Shown: one piece after another, positions 1-7,174 of the stretch
Layout of the letters: the number at the start of each line of letters is the position of its first letter
Numbering within the stretch: position 1 is the first letter of the stretch
Source of the DNA: Pseudomonadota bacterium
GTDB lineage: Bacteria; Pseudomonadota; Alphaproteobacteria; Rhizobiales; Rhizobiaceae
NCBI GenBank assembly: GCA_023399465.1
Contig: JAEWPB010000158.1
Coordinates: 1-15,478 of the forward strand
Length of the DNA: 15,478 nt
Reading direction: 5' to 3'
Position numbers and translations under genes: made by a program
Notes under the pieces: generated by a model
The model's database searches: none
Told to the model about the DNA's origin: nothing
What the model saw: only the letters and a program-made list of their open reading frames with translations

Positions 1-8
1 CAAACATC

Positions 9-39
9 GGACCAAAGGTCCACGCCGGGCCAAGCCCGG
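9..39 (+). other. two small hairpins in the leader before tRNA-fMet
   Basis: GGACC-AAA-GGTCC at 9-21 and CCGGGC-CAA-GCCCGG at 25-39 are two perfect short inverted repeats directly before the tRNA. They fit processing structures in an rRNA-tRNA spacer transcript. Without the sequence to the left this cannot be confirmed. Confidence 0.4.
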
Positions 40-50
40 GCAAGCCATAA

Positions 51-127
<77 letters not shown>

Positions 128-151
128 AACCAAAGAACCAATACAAGACAC

Positions 152-185
152 AAGGCTTCCCGCAAGGGAGGCTTTTGCCGTTTTA
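152..185 (+). terminator. intrinsic terminator after tRNA-fMet
   Basis: Arms 152-161 and 166-175 form a 10-pair stem with two G-U wobbles. The loop is GCAA, a stable GNRA tetraloop, and T-runs follow (173-176 and 180-184). It lies 24 bases after the tRNA and most likely ends the tRNA or rRNA-operon transcript. Confidence 0.8.
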
Positions 186-200
186 GGCGGCGCGATCGCC

Positions 201-731
201 TTATGCGCATTTGTTGCCCGGAGACAACGGAACAGGGCGGAATATGGCTTCCATGGCGGCAAGGATCGAGGCATTACGACCGTGCCCTTCCAGGGAGGCC
301 GGCTAATGGCCCAAGGGCTTGCCGATGACGACCTTCTGGATTAATTCGCGCACGATGTTGATGAGGGGTTGCTTCGTTTCGACATCAACGAGTACGCGCA
401 TGTAATAGCAGGCGGAGTTGATGACCAGCTCGACGGCCTCGGGGCTGACTTCCGCCTTCAACTTCCTGATCTTCTCCCCGAAATCCTCCTCTGCCGGCGC
501 GTGGTTCAGCCGCGCCTGTATCGCGGCACGACGCTCCTCGAGTTTATCGAGCATATCGTCGTGAGCAGCCAGACGAGGGCGGCCCTCGGCCGCGCGGTCG
601 CTGATCTGCTCGATGATCTGGCGCTGCTCGCGTTCCACGGTCTTCAGTTCCTCCTGCAGCACGCTGGCGCTCGTCGGGTTCGTTCTTGACGGATGCTGCG
701 AGGTTCTGGCGTGCCTGTCCGGCGACATCAT
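201..731 (-). pseudogene. serine recombinase (resolvase/invertase family), C-terminal remnant
   Basis: The minus-strand frame from 731 to an amber codon at 303-305 encodes a charged, helix-rich segment (for example VLQEELKTVEREQRQIIEQI and RLAAHDDMLDKLEERRAAI), the coiled-coil C-terminal region of large serine recombinases. It is followed by a family-like tail, LVINSACYYMRVLVDVE ... VREL-QKVVIGK. Reading through the TAG in the same frame gives PASLEGHGRNASILAAMEA and then a normal TAA at 201-203. I recognise this as the conserved C-terminal end of rhizobial recombinases, with TAG replacing a Gln codon (CAG). On the 5' side a neighbouring frame reads AGQARQNLAASVK and appears to join this one by a frameshift near 690. 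The N-terminal resolvase domain with its catalytic serine is not present up to base 1313. I conclude that this is an inactive integration relic. The family assignment rests on pattern recognition. Confidence 0.72.
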
Positions 732-1313
732 TGATCCCCCGCATGGTGGGAACCTCCGTCACGACCAATCGCTTCTATCGTTGAGGCGCGCGGGCGTTTG
801 CCTTCGCCGTGAATGGTGTCGTCGCGCCAATATTTGAGCTGCGCCGCCGGTACGCCGCAGGCCTCCACACCATCTTCGACAGTCCACACCTTCGTCAAAT
901 ACACGGTTGCATCTGGCATTTCTGTATGCAAGTATTCCTGAGCACAGGGTTTGGGAGCGTGACGTTGACTCTTGCCGCAGAATTAAAAGCCAGGCTGGAA
1001 GGGCGCAGGGCCTCGTGCCGGCCAGCGTTGCTGAGTTGGCTGGAACTGAAAGTAGGTTCTTATGTGGCAAGGGTGATGCCTGCTGCGACTTTCCGCGGGG
1101 CAGGCGCTCGTACAAACGCCGTGGCCAAGCCCATCCGGTCTTGTTGCAAGGCATGCATGTCATGATCGCCAGGCCTTCGCGCTCCGGAAAGTGCCAATTC
1201 GGCGCTGGAGAATATCGGCAAATCAACAGTTCACGTCCACGGACGGCAGTCGCGCACACCAAGATGCGTTGATTGCAAGATAACAATCTTTCCAAAAGCA
1301 AAGGGGAACTACC
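732..1313. other. gene-free stretch between recombinase relic and solute-binding protein gene
   Basis: About 580 bases without a credible gene. Open frames exist on both strands (the largest is minus 759-1301), but their translations are rich in Arg, Cys and Trp with no recognisable motif, typical of GC-rich non-coding frames. It may contain badly decayed upstream sequence of the recombinase. The last part must hold the promoter of the gene at 1314. A loose dyad GATTG-N8-CAATC occurs at 1271-1288, 25 bases before that start, and is a possible operator, but I see no convincing -35/-10 pair. Confidence 0.5.
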
Positions 1314-2315
1314 GTGAATATTAAGTCAATGCTTCTGTCGTGCGGCGTCTTGCTTGCAGCCAGCCCGGCATTTGCACAGGCCAAGGAGATCACCGTTCAG
1401 ATCTGGGGCTCGACGTGGGAAAACGGCGTGAAGGCGATTTCTCAGCAGTTCGAGGCTGAAACGGGTATCAAGGTCAATGCCGTCACCCAGTCGTCTTCGG
1501 GAGAGGGGCTGGTCAAGCTCCAGGTCGAACGCGACAATCCGTCCGTCGATGTGTGGTTTGCAACGAACACGATCGCAAGCGAGGCGGCGCAGGATCAGAA
1601 GCTGTTCGTCAAGATCCCGCAGGACAAGCTCGGCAACCGCGACCAGTTGATCGAAGGCGCGATTTCCGAGGATTGGGTCGGCATCTATTACTATCCGATG
1701 GGCATCGTCTATGACGCGGATGCCATCGATGTCCCGCCGACCTCCTGGGAAGACCTCTGGAAGCCCGAATACAAGGGCAAGATCATTGCCCCGGCCATGT
1801 CGATCTACTCCGGCTCGCTGTTGACGGTCGCCAACACCATCAATGGCGGCACCTCGGAGAACTTCGATCCCGGATTTGAGGCTCTCAAGCGCCTCAATGA
1901 GAATGTCTCGCTCTACTACACCTCGGACTCCCAGGCTCGCCAGTCCATCGTTCAGGGGGAGGGAAGCATCCTCATCGGCCAGAGTTCGCACATGAAGGCG
2001 GTTGCTGGCGAGGGCCTCAACATGAAGATGATCGCTCCGCGTCCGGCCCCGATGTATTTCGATGTCATGATGATGACCAACGGAGCGCATCAGGAAGAGG
2101 CAGCCAAGTTTATCGACTTCATCATCTCGAAACCTGCACAGGAAGAGATGCTGGCTCGGGTGAACATGGCCCCGGTCAACCGGAACGTTACGCTGCCGCC
2201 AGAGCTCGCAGCTGCCCTGCCGGCCGAGGGTGACGGCATCGTGATGGATGGCGCTGTCGTCCTGAAGAACATCAGCGACTGGTCCGTCCGCTTCGACGAA
2301 ATCGCGACCCACTAA
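1314..2315 (+). CDS. ABC transporter periplasmic solute-binding protein (PotD/AfuA-like)
   Basis: A 333-residue periplasmic receptor that should deliver a small substrate to an ABC importer, presumably the ATPase/permease set at 6086-8837. The start is GTG at 1314, supported by AAGGGGA at 1301-1307 six bases upstream. Residues 1-21 form a classic Sec signal peptide (a Lys, a hydrophobic core, then SPAFA) with likely cleavage before Gln22. The mature N-terminus (ITVQIWGSTWENGVKAI, then FEAETGIKVN) and the DVWFATN and TSWEDLWKPEYKGKI segments are typical of family 1 extracellular solute-binding proteins of the spermidine/putrescine and iron type. Length is normal for the family. A strong terminator follows at once, which fits the usual excess production of the receptor over membrane components. 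The substrate cannot be read from sequence; polyamine-, opine- or amino-acid-amide-like compounds fit the neighbours. Confidence 0.9.
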   Translation: MNIKSMLLSCGVLLAASPAFAQAKEITVQIWGSTWENGVKAISQQFEAETGIKVNAVTQSSSGEGLVKLQVERDNPSVDVWFATNTIASEAAQDQKLFVKIPQDKLGNRDQLIEGAISEDWVGIYYYPMGIVYDADAIDVPPTSWEDLWKPEYKGKIIAPAMSIYSGSLLTVANTINGGTSENFDPGFEALKRLNENVSLYYTSDSQARQSIVQGEGSILIGQSSHMKAVAGEGLNMKMIAPRPAPMYFDVMMMTNGAHQEEAAKFIDFIISKPAQEEMLARVNMAPVNRNVTLPPELAAALPAEGDGIVMDGAVVLKNISDWSVRFDEIATH

Positions 2316-2354
2316 CCCTAGACACACCTACACCGCTTTGCGGGATTTGAGATC

Positions 2355-2386
2355 GATCAGGTGGTGAAAGCCACCTGATCTTGTTT
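2355..2386 (+). terminator. intrinsic terminator or attenuator after the solute-binding protein gene
   Basis: GATCAGGTGG (2355-2364) and CCACCTGATC (2371-2380) pair perfectly over 10 bases around the 6-nt loop TGAAAG, followed by TTGTTT (2381-2386). It lies 39 bases after the stop codon. It likely stops most transcripts here, so downstream genes receive read-through or have their own promoter. Confidence 0.85.
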
Positions 2387-2460
2387 CCGACAGCGCTTCA
2401 AATCACAGCAGTGGCGCCAGTCCGTCTGGCTCGCCTCGCTGGCCGACCCCTTGCGAGGCC

Positions 2461-3858
2461 ATGACCTTGTCCACCCCAATCGCTGCTGCCATCAGGCTTC
2501 CCGAACTCATAGCCCAACCGCTGCCTCAGATCGCAAAAGCGCTCACAAAAGGTGAGGTCAGCTCGGTCGCGCTTACACAACATTATCTTGAGCGGATTGC
2601 GCGGTTGAACCCGTCGCTTCAGGCCTACATCACCGTCACTGCTGAAACAGCCCTCGCGCAAGCAGGCGAAGCCGATCGGGCATTGGCTGAGCGCAGGACC
2701 CTTGGGGTCCTGCACGGCGTACCTATTGCGCTCAAGGATCTATGCGAAACCGATTTCGCACCGACCTCCAACGGCATGGCGATTTTTCGCGATCGCAACA
2801 CCGGCCGCAATGCAGCCATCGTAAGCAATCTTCTGGCGGCGGGCGCGGTCATCCTCGGTAAATTGGCAATGGCCGAGGGTGCCTGTTCCGCCCACCACCC
2901 GAAAATGCCAGTTCCGGCCAACCCGTGGGGTTCGTCGTTTCGCGTTGGTTCATCCTCGTCGGGCTCGGGCGTTGCGGTCGCTGCCGGCCTCGCAGCCGCA
3001 GCCGTGGGCAGCGACACTGGCGGGTCAATCCGCTTCCCTTCAGCCTATTGCGGGATAACAGGGCTCAAGCCCAGCCGCGGCCTTGTCAGCACCGTTGGCA
3101 TTTGCGCCATGGCCCCCAGTCTCGACCATATCGGTCCAATGGCATCCAATGCTGAAGGCTGCGCTCTGCTACTGAAAGCGATGACGGCCGGTGACCATAC
3201 TCCACAAGCGGGCGAGGAAACTTTGCGCCGCTTCGGCTACCTTCCGATCCTGCTCAAGGATGGGCTCGACCCCGAGGTTCGGACAACCTATCGCTACTTG
3301 CTCGATACAGCCGCGCGTATGGGCCTCGACCTCATTGCCTGCGACCTGCCTGACATCCCCTATCTGTACGAGACGTGGGACCGGATCTGCGCCAAAGAGA
3401 CGGCGCTTGGCCATGCCGCCACCTATCCCGCGAAGTGCCAAGACTATGGTCAGGCGCTCGCTGCATTGGTCGAAAAGGGTTTGCGTCTGTCGGATGAGGA
3501 CTATGCCGACGCCTTGAAGCGACAGGCCGAGATTACCATGCTGTGGGCAAAGCTGTTCGAAGAGATCGACTGCTTGGCCTTGCCGGTTCATGCAGCCATT
3601 CCGCCCCTGCTTGACAATGCGCTTGGCGCACCAAACAGGAGCATCGGCAATCCACTGGAATACACCGCGGCTGCCAATCTTACCGGCCTGCCGGCGCTTG
3701 CACTGTCTGCAAGTCGCGATTCCCGCGGTTGCCCGATCGGCATGCAGATCATGGCCCCCATCCACGCTGACTTCGCGTTACTGGAACTGGGCCGCCGCTT
3801 GCAGGCAAACGGCCTCCGTCCGCTCTCGCTTCTGAATGAAGAGGCAGCGAGGGGGTGA
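2461..3858 (+). CDS. amidase (amidase signature family)
   Basis: A 465-residue cytoplasmic amidase-signature hydrolase that cleaves amide bonds to acid plus amine or ammonia. The catalytic triad is visible: Lys92 in PIALKDL, cis-Ser165 in the Ser/Gly-rich stretch GSSSSGSG at 163-170, and nucleophile Ser189 in GSDTGGSIRFPSAYCG. The Lys-to-Ser and Ser-to-Ser spacings (73 and 24) match fatty acid amide hydrolase and bacterial amidases. GLKPSRGLVS and LDHIGPMA are also canonical. The ATG at 2461 has only GAGG two bases away; an in-frame TTG at 2467 has better spacing, so the start may be two codons later. No signal peptide. Relatives include GatA, but no gatB or gatC is nearby and the catabolic context argues against a tRNA amidotransferase subunit. 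The exact substrate is unknown. Confidence 0.92.
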   Translation: MTLSTPIAAAIRLPELIAQPLPQIAKALTKGEVSSVALTQHYLERIARLNPSLQAYITVTAETALAQAGEADRALAERRTLGVLHGVPIALKDLCETDFAPTSNGMAIFRDRNTGRNAAIVSNLLAAGAVILGKLAMAEGACSAHHPKMPVPANPWGSSFRVGSSSSGSGVAVAAGLAAAAVGSDTGGSIRFPSAYCGITGLKPSRGLVSTVGICAMAPSLDHIGPMASNAEGCALLLKAMTAGDHTPQAGEETLRRFGYLPILLKDGLDPEVRTTYRYLLDTAARMGLDLIACDLPDIPYLYETWDRICAKETALGHAATYPAKCQDYGQALAALVEKGLRLSDEDYADALKRQAEITMLWAKLFEEIDCLALPVHAAIPPLLDNALGAPNRSIGNPLEYTAAANLTGLPALALSASRDSRGCPIGMQIMAPIHADFALLELGRRLQANGLRPLSLLNEEAARG

Positions 3859-3937
3859 TCTCTGGATTACCCGCGCGTCGAGTAGCAGTTTACCTCAAGC
3901 TTGGACGCGGCACTTTTTTGGTTGCAACATGCGCGCA

Positions 3938-3962
3938 CGTATGCTTGTATGCCTGTATACAA
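3938..3962 (+). promoter_or_regulatory. possible GntR-family operator array (TGTATAC-like repeats)
   Basis: Three 8-base units in tandem, CGTATGCT, TGTATGCC and TGTATACA, run from 3938 to 3961. The last is a perfect palindrome (3954-3961). TGTATACA-type palindromes resemble operators of FadR/FCD-type GntR regulators, one of which is encoded at 5246. The array ends five bases before the ribosome binding site of the M20 hydrolase gene, a position suited to repression. Assignment is by resemblance only. Confidence 0.4.
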
Positions 3963-3976
3963 ATCTGGAGGCGCCC

Positions 3977-5155
3977 GTGAACCTGGCTACTGAGTTTCGC
4001 AACGTTTTTGCCGATCGACGTGATACAATGCTCGCAGACATTGCTGAGCTCGTTTCAATCGAGGCGGGGTCCTATGACGTCGAAGGTGTGACTCGCACAT
4101 CGCAGTGGATTGGCGAACGGTTGCAGACGCTTGGCTTTGAACTGCATTATGAGCAGGTGCCCGAGCGCGGAGATCGCCTGGTGGCTGTACGCAAGGGGAA
4201 TGGCAAGGGCCGGCTGATGATTCTCGGCCATGCCGATACCGTTTGGCCGCGCGGCACTCTCGAGAATTGGCCTTTCGAGATCAGGGGCGAGCTTGCAACC
4301 GGCCCCGGCGTTGGTGACATGCGAGGCGGACTTGTGTTGGCCCTCAATGCCATTGAGGTTGCTTCTAAGGCGGGCGCCGCTGAGTTTGAAGAGATCAAGT
4401 TCCTTGTCGTCAGCGATGAAGAACTCGGGAGCCCGCTCTCGCGCGGCTGGATCGAGGAGCACGCAAAGACCTCCGATTGGGTCCTGACCCTTGAACCCGG
4501 TCGCCCCGGCGGTGGTTATTTCACCTCCCGCGGTGCGGTTGGTGCCTTCTTCATTGAGGCCACCGGGCAGACCGCGCACGCGGCAGCCAACTATGTCAAG
4601 GGCGCTTCCGCGGTTCGTCCACTCGCCATCCTCGTGCCGCAGATCGAGGCGCTGACGGATCTCGAAAAGGGCACTATCGTCAATGTCGGCGTGTTCCAGG
4701 GTGGCGATGCGCGGCAGGTCATACCGGGCCACGCCAAGCTCCACGTTGATATGCGCGCTCGCACGCCTGAGGAAGCTGAAAAGCTGCAGAAGGAAGTGGA
4801 GCGTCTGATTGCCGAGGTTTCGACCGACCGGGTTCCGGTGGTTCTGTCTGGTGGCTGGACGCGGCCGGCCTGGGCCCGGACACCCGAGACGAAGGAGCTT
4901 TACGAGATCGTTGCCAGGGCTTCCGCGGAAATCGGCGCGCCCTGCTTTGAACTCACCAATGTCTCGGGCGGCTCCGACGCAAGCTTCTGCGGCGCGCTTG
5001 GTGTGCCGACGATCGATGGCCTTGGTCCGATCTGCAATGACATCTGCTCGCGCGATGAAACGATCGTCATTGACAGTCTGGTGGGGCGCGGCGCGGTGTT
5101 TTCGACGCTGATTGCTGAACTCTCCCGGGGCGGGAAGGTTCGGAACAAGGAATAA
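3977..5155 (+). CDS. M20 family metallopeptidase (glutamate carboxypeptidase/CPG2-like)
   Basis: A 392-residue zinc hydrolase of the M20 family, which removes C-terminal amino acids from N-acyl or peptide substrates; CPG2 relatives release glutamate. The open frame begins at 3836 inside the amidase gene, but GTG 3977 is preferred because GGAGG (3967-3971) lies five bases upstream and the protein then starts where the family starts. Metal and catalytic residues, counted from the GTG: His85 and Asp87 (LGHADTVWP), Asp114 (GPGVGDMRGG), Glu148-Glu149 (SDEELGS), Glu173 (LEPGRPGG), and dimerisation-domain His201 (GQTAHA). The last metal ligand is odd: the usual G-A-H-S-x-D-E reads D-I-C-S-R-D-E, so Cys357 replaces the histidine (codon 5045-5047). 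Cysteine can bind zinc, so activity is not excluded. No signal peptide. It is probably co-regulated with the next gene. Confidence 0.9.
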   Translation: MNLATEFRNVFADRRDTMLADIAELVSIEAGSYDVEGVTRTSQWIGERLQTLGFELHYEQVPERGDRLVAVRKGNGKGRLMILGHADTVWPRGTLENWPFEIRGELATGPGVGDMRGGLVLALNAIEVASKAGAAEFEEIKFLVVSDEELGSPLSRGWIEEHAKTSDWVLTLEPGRPGGGYFTSRGAVGAFFIEATGQTAHAAANYVKGASAVRPLAILVPQIEALTDLEKGTIVNVGVFQGGDARQVIPGHAKLHVDMRARTPEEAEKLQKEVERLIAEVSTDRVPVVLSGGWTRPAWARTPETKELYEIVARASAEIGAPCFELTNVSGGSDASFCGALGVPTIDGLGPICNDICSRDETIVIDSLVGRGAVFSTLIAELSRGGKVRNKE

Positions 5156-5245
5156 GACGCGATCCGGCTGTCTGGAGACTGGCGGCCAGCTTTTGATCAC
5201 GGCATAAACCATGGCACGTTAATGAACGGATGGGAGCGAGAAATC

Positions 5246-5911
5246 ATGGATGCCGACGGAATTGACGATCTGGCTGGACGCCGGCTGGCTGCAGTAAGCT
5301 CTGCAGATGCGGTCTATGAACTGTTGCGGTCGCTTATTTTGGATGGAAAGATCCAGGCGGGGCAGCGTCTGCGCGAAGTTGAGGTGGCTCAGCGGCTCGG
5401 GGTCAGTCGTACGCCCCTGCGCGAAGCCTTTACGCGCCTTATCTCCAACAGGCTGCTTGAGCGGACGTCTTCCGGCGTCGTCGTCGCGGATGTCAAGTCA
5501 GCGCTCAAGGGTATCCGCGCGATCCGGATTGCGCTTGAGGGTTACGCCACGAGGCTCGCGGTGCCCCACCTCAACGAGGAAGATTTCAAGGTCCTGGAAG
5601 CCTCGATCGAACTGGCGCTGACGCTGCCGGTGGAGGCACGTACCGAGCGCGTGCGCAACAACAATGTATTTCATTGGAGGATCTACCGTGCATGCGGGGT
5701 TTCCGAACTCCAATCCGCCATCGACAACTACGCCGGCTTTTTCATGAGTGAAGCGAATCTTGCAGCGCTCAGCCGGGCGCAGTCGGAGGAAGTGATCCAA
5801 GATCACGTCAAGCTTCTGGAGGCAATCAAGGCGCGGGACGCGGACGGAGCTGAGAAATTGATGAGAGCGCACCTGATTCGCGGTTTCAACGAACCAACGG
5901 ATGAAACATGA
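5246..5911 (+). CDS. GntR family transcriptional regulator, FCD (FadR) subfamily
   Basis: A 221-residue DNA-binding regulator. The frame is open from 5222, but ATG 5246 has GGGAGCGAG at 5232-5240 at good spacing and is preferred. The winged helix-turn-helix spans about residues 20-85 (DAVYELLRSLILDGKI, VAQRLGVSRTPLREA, LERTSSGVVV). The all-helical FCD ligand domain follows. Its metal/ligand histidines are His143 (FHWRIY), His187 (DHVKLLEAI) and His209 (MRAHL). The aspartate normally four residues before the first histidine is Asn139 here, so ligand or metal binding may be altered. It sits between the hydrolase and transporter genes and is the only regulator in the locus, so it likely responds to the imported compound. 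Candidate sites are the TGTATAC repeats at 3938-3962 and the dyads at 5934-6055 (inference). Confidence 0.92.
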   Translation: MDADGIDDLAGRRLAAVSSADAVYELLRSLILDGKIQAGQRLREVEVAQRLGVSRTPLREAFTRLISNRLLERTSSGVVVADVKSALKGIRAIRIALEGYATRLAVPHLNEEDFKVLEASIELALTLPVEARTERVRNNNVFHWRIYRACGVSELQSAIDNYAGFFMSEANLAALSRAQSEEVIQDHVKLLEAIKARDADGAEKLMRAHLIRGFNEPTDET

Positions 5912-5933
5912 ATCACAGTGCGTAACCCGCGAC

Positions 5934-5981
5934 GGCATGTGCCACGCTTGGCACATGCCAATCCGGATACAGGCGATCCGG
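5934..5981 (+). promoter_or_regulatory. pair of inverted repeats between regulator and transporter genes
   Basis: GGCATGTGCC (5934-5943) and GGCACATGCC (5950-5959) form a perfect 10-bp stem around ACGCTT. Each arm is itself nearly palindromic (GGCA-N2-TGCC). A second dyad, CCGGAT-N7-ATCCGG, follows at 5963-5981. There is no T-run, so a simple intrinsic terminator is unlikely. An operator region for the transporter operon or an RNA structure after the regulator gene is more plausible. Confidence 0.45.
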
Positions 5982-6043
5982 CTAGCCAGATACACCTCGT
6001 AGCTCGCTAACACCCCAAAATTCAAATTCAGTCGAATGTTCGG

Positions 6044-6055
6044 GCGGCCGGCCGC
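6044..6055 (+). repeat. 12-bp perfect palindrome before the ATPase gene
   Basis: GCGGCCGGCCGC is a perfect 12-base palindrome, 31 bases before the likely ATPase start. It may be an operator or simply chance in GC-rich DNA. Confidence 0.35.
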
Positions 6056-6085
6056 GCGAGCACGGCCTAATTGTTCTCTGATCGA

Positions 6086-7174
6086 ATGGTGACCATGAAA
6101 CATCTGCAGAGCAGTACTTTGCAACTCAGGAACCTGACCAAGCGGTACGGCGCGTACGATGCCATCCGCGATCTGGATCTGGACGTACCGAGCGGATCGC
6201 TCTTGACCCTCCTTGGGCCATCCGGTTGCGGCAAGACGACCGTTCTGCGAATGATCGCAGGCTTTCTCAATGTTACGTCCGGTGAAATCCTGGTCGATGG
6301 CAAGGACATTGGCAAGGTTGAGCCGAACTTTCGCGACATCGGCATGGTTTTCCAGAACTATGCCCTGTTCCCGCATATGACCGTCGAGACGAACGTCGCG
6401 TTTGGCCTCAAGATGCGTGGCGTACCAAAGGAAGAGCAGGCGACCCGCGTGCGCGAGGCGCTCGCGATGGTCCAGCTCACGCACCTCGCCGACCGCTATC
6501 CCAGCCAATTGTCCGGCGGCCAACAGCAGCGCGTCGCCCTTGCGCGCGCCGTGGTCATCAGGCCCAAGCTCCTGCTTCTCGATGAGCCGCTTGGCGCGCT
6601 CGACCGGCACCTTCGCGAAGGACTGCAGTTCGAGCTGCGCGAGCTTCAGCAAAAGCTCGGCATTACATCCATCCTAGTGACGCACGATCAGGAAGAAGCT
6701 CTCTACCTCTCTGACTATATCGCCGTCATGAACCACGGGCGCATCGAGCAGCTTGATTCTCCGATCGCGCTCTATGATCGGCCCAAGAGCGAATTCGTCG
6801 CCCGTTTCCTCGGCGTGCCCAATATCTTCGATGCAAAGGTCGTCGCCACCAACGGCACGGAGGCCACCCTGTCGCTGGGCGGACAGCTGATTGTTGTCGA
6901 TCATGCCGAAGGCCAAACCGTAGGCGCGAACTGCAAGATTTCGATCCGTCCTTCTCATGTCGAAGTGGTCGGCGCCGATGATCGGCGGGAAGGGATCGCG
7001 GGAACCGTCAAGAACATGCATGAACTTGGCGAGCGCGTCGTCTATCGCATCGAGGTCGACGGCCTCCTGATCGAGGCCAATGCTTCGCGCAACAACACCC
7101 GCGACAGATACGCCGTCGGGCAGTCAGTTAGGCTGATCCTCGATCCGGCACAGACAATTGTGTTGAGTGCATGA
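6086..7174 (+). CDS. ABC transporter ATP-binding protein (PotA-like)
   Basis: The ATPase of the importer, about 362 residues. The frame opens at TTG 6071. ATG 6086 and ATG 6095 are both usable and none has a good Shine-Dalgarno, so the start is uncertain; GGTGA at 6088-6092 lies close to ATG 6095. Counted from 6086: Walker A GPSGCGKTT at about 44-52, Q-loop Gln90 (FQNYALFPHMTV), signature LSGGQQQR from 142, Walker B LLLLDEP with Asp166-Glu167, and H-loop His200 (THDQEEA). A C-terminal TOBE-type domain (about 230-362, with ISIRPSHVEVV) places it with the PotA/FbpC/UgpC group. It overlaps the first permease gene by four bases (ATGA at 7171-7174), so the two are translationally coupled. It should energise uptake of the ligand bound by the protein at 1314. 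Confidence 0.95.
   Translation: MVTMKHLQSSTLQLRNLTKRYGAYDAIRDLDLDVPSGSLLTLLGPSGCGKTTVLRMIAGFLNVTSGEILVDGKDIGKVEPNFRDIGMVFQNYALFPHMTVETNVAFGLKMRGVPKEEQATRVREALAMVQLTHLADRYPSQLSGGQQQRVALARAVVIRPKLLLLDEPLGALDRHLREGLQFELRELQQKLGITSILVTHDQEEALYLSDYIAVMNHGRIEQLDSPIALYDRPKSEFVARFLGVPNIFDAKVVATNGTEATLSLGGQLIVVDHAEGQTVGANCKISIRPSHVEVVGADDRREGIAGTVKNMHELGERVVYRIEVDGLLIEANASRNNTRDRYAVGQSVRLILDPAQTIVLSA

Noticed and set aside
923..930. TGTATGCA similar to the operator-like repeats at 3938-3962
   Set aside because: A single 8-mer about 390 bases from the nearest gene is expected by chance too often to annotate as a site.
728..931. Minus-strand frame adjoining the recombinase relic (contains QLKYWRDDTIHGEGKRP)
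   Set aside because: It looks somewhat protein-like but I could not match it to recombinases or another family; possibly decayed sequence, not enough for a call.
759..1301. 180-codon open frame on the minus strand in the gap before the binding-protein gene
   Set aside because: Translation is rich in Arg, Cys and Trp with no motif or ribosome site, as expected of a chance frame in GC-rich DNA.
1326..2327. 333-codon open frame antisense to the solute-binding protein gene
   Set aside because: It mirrors the sense gene's codon bias; no signal, motif or ribosome site. Similar long antisense frames lie opposite the M20 and monooxygenase genes.
5949..5965. Sigma-54-like TGGCAC element before the transporter operon
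   Set aside because: The required GC of the -12 element is not at the right distance; the bases belong to the inverted repeat.
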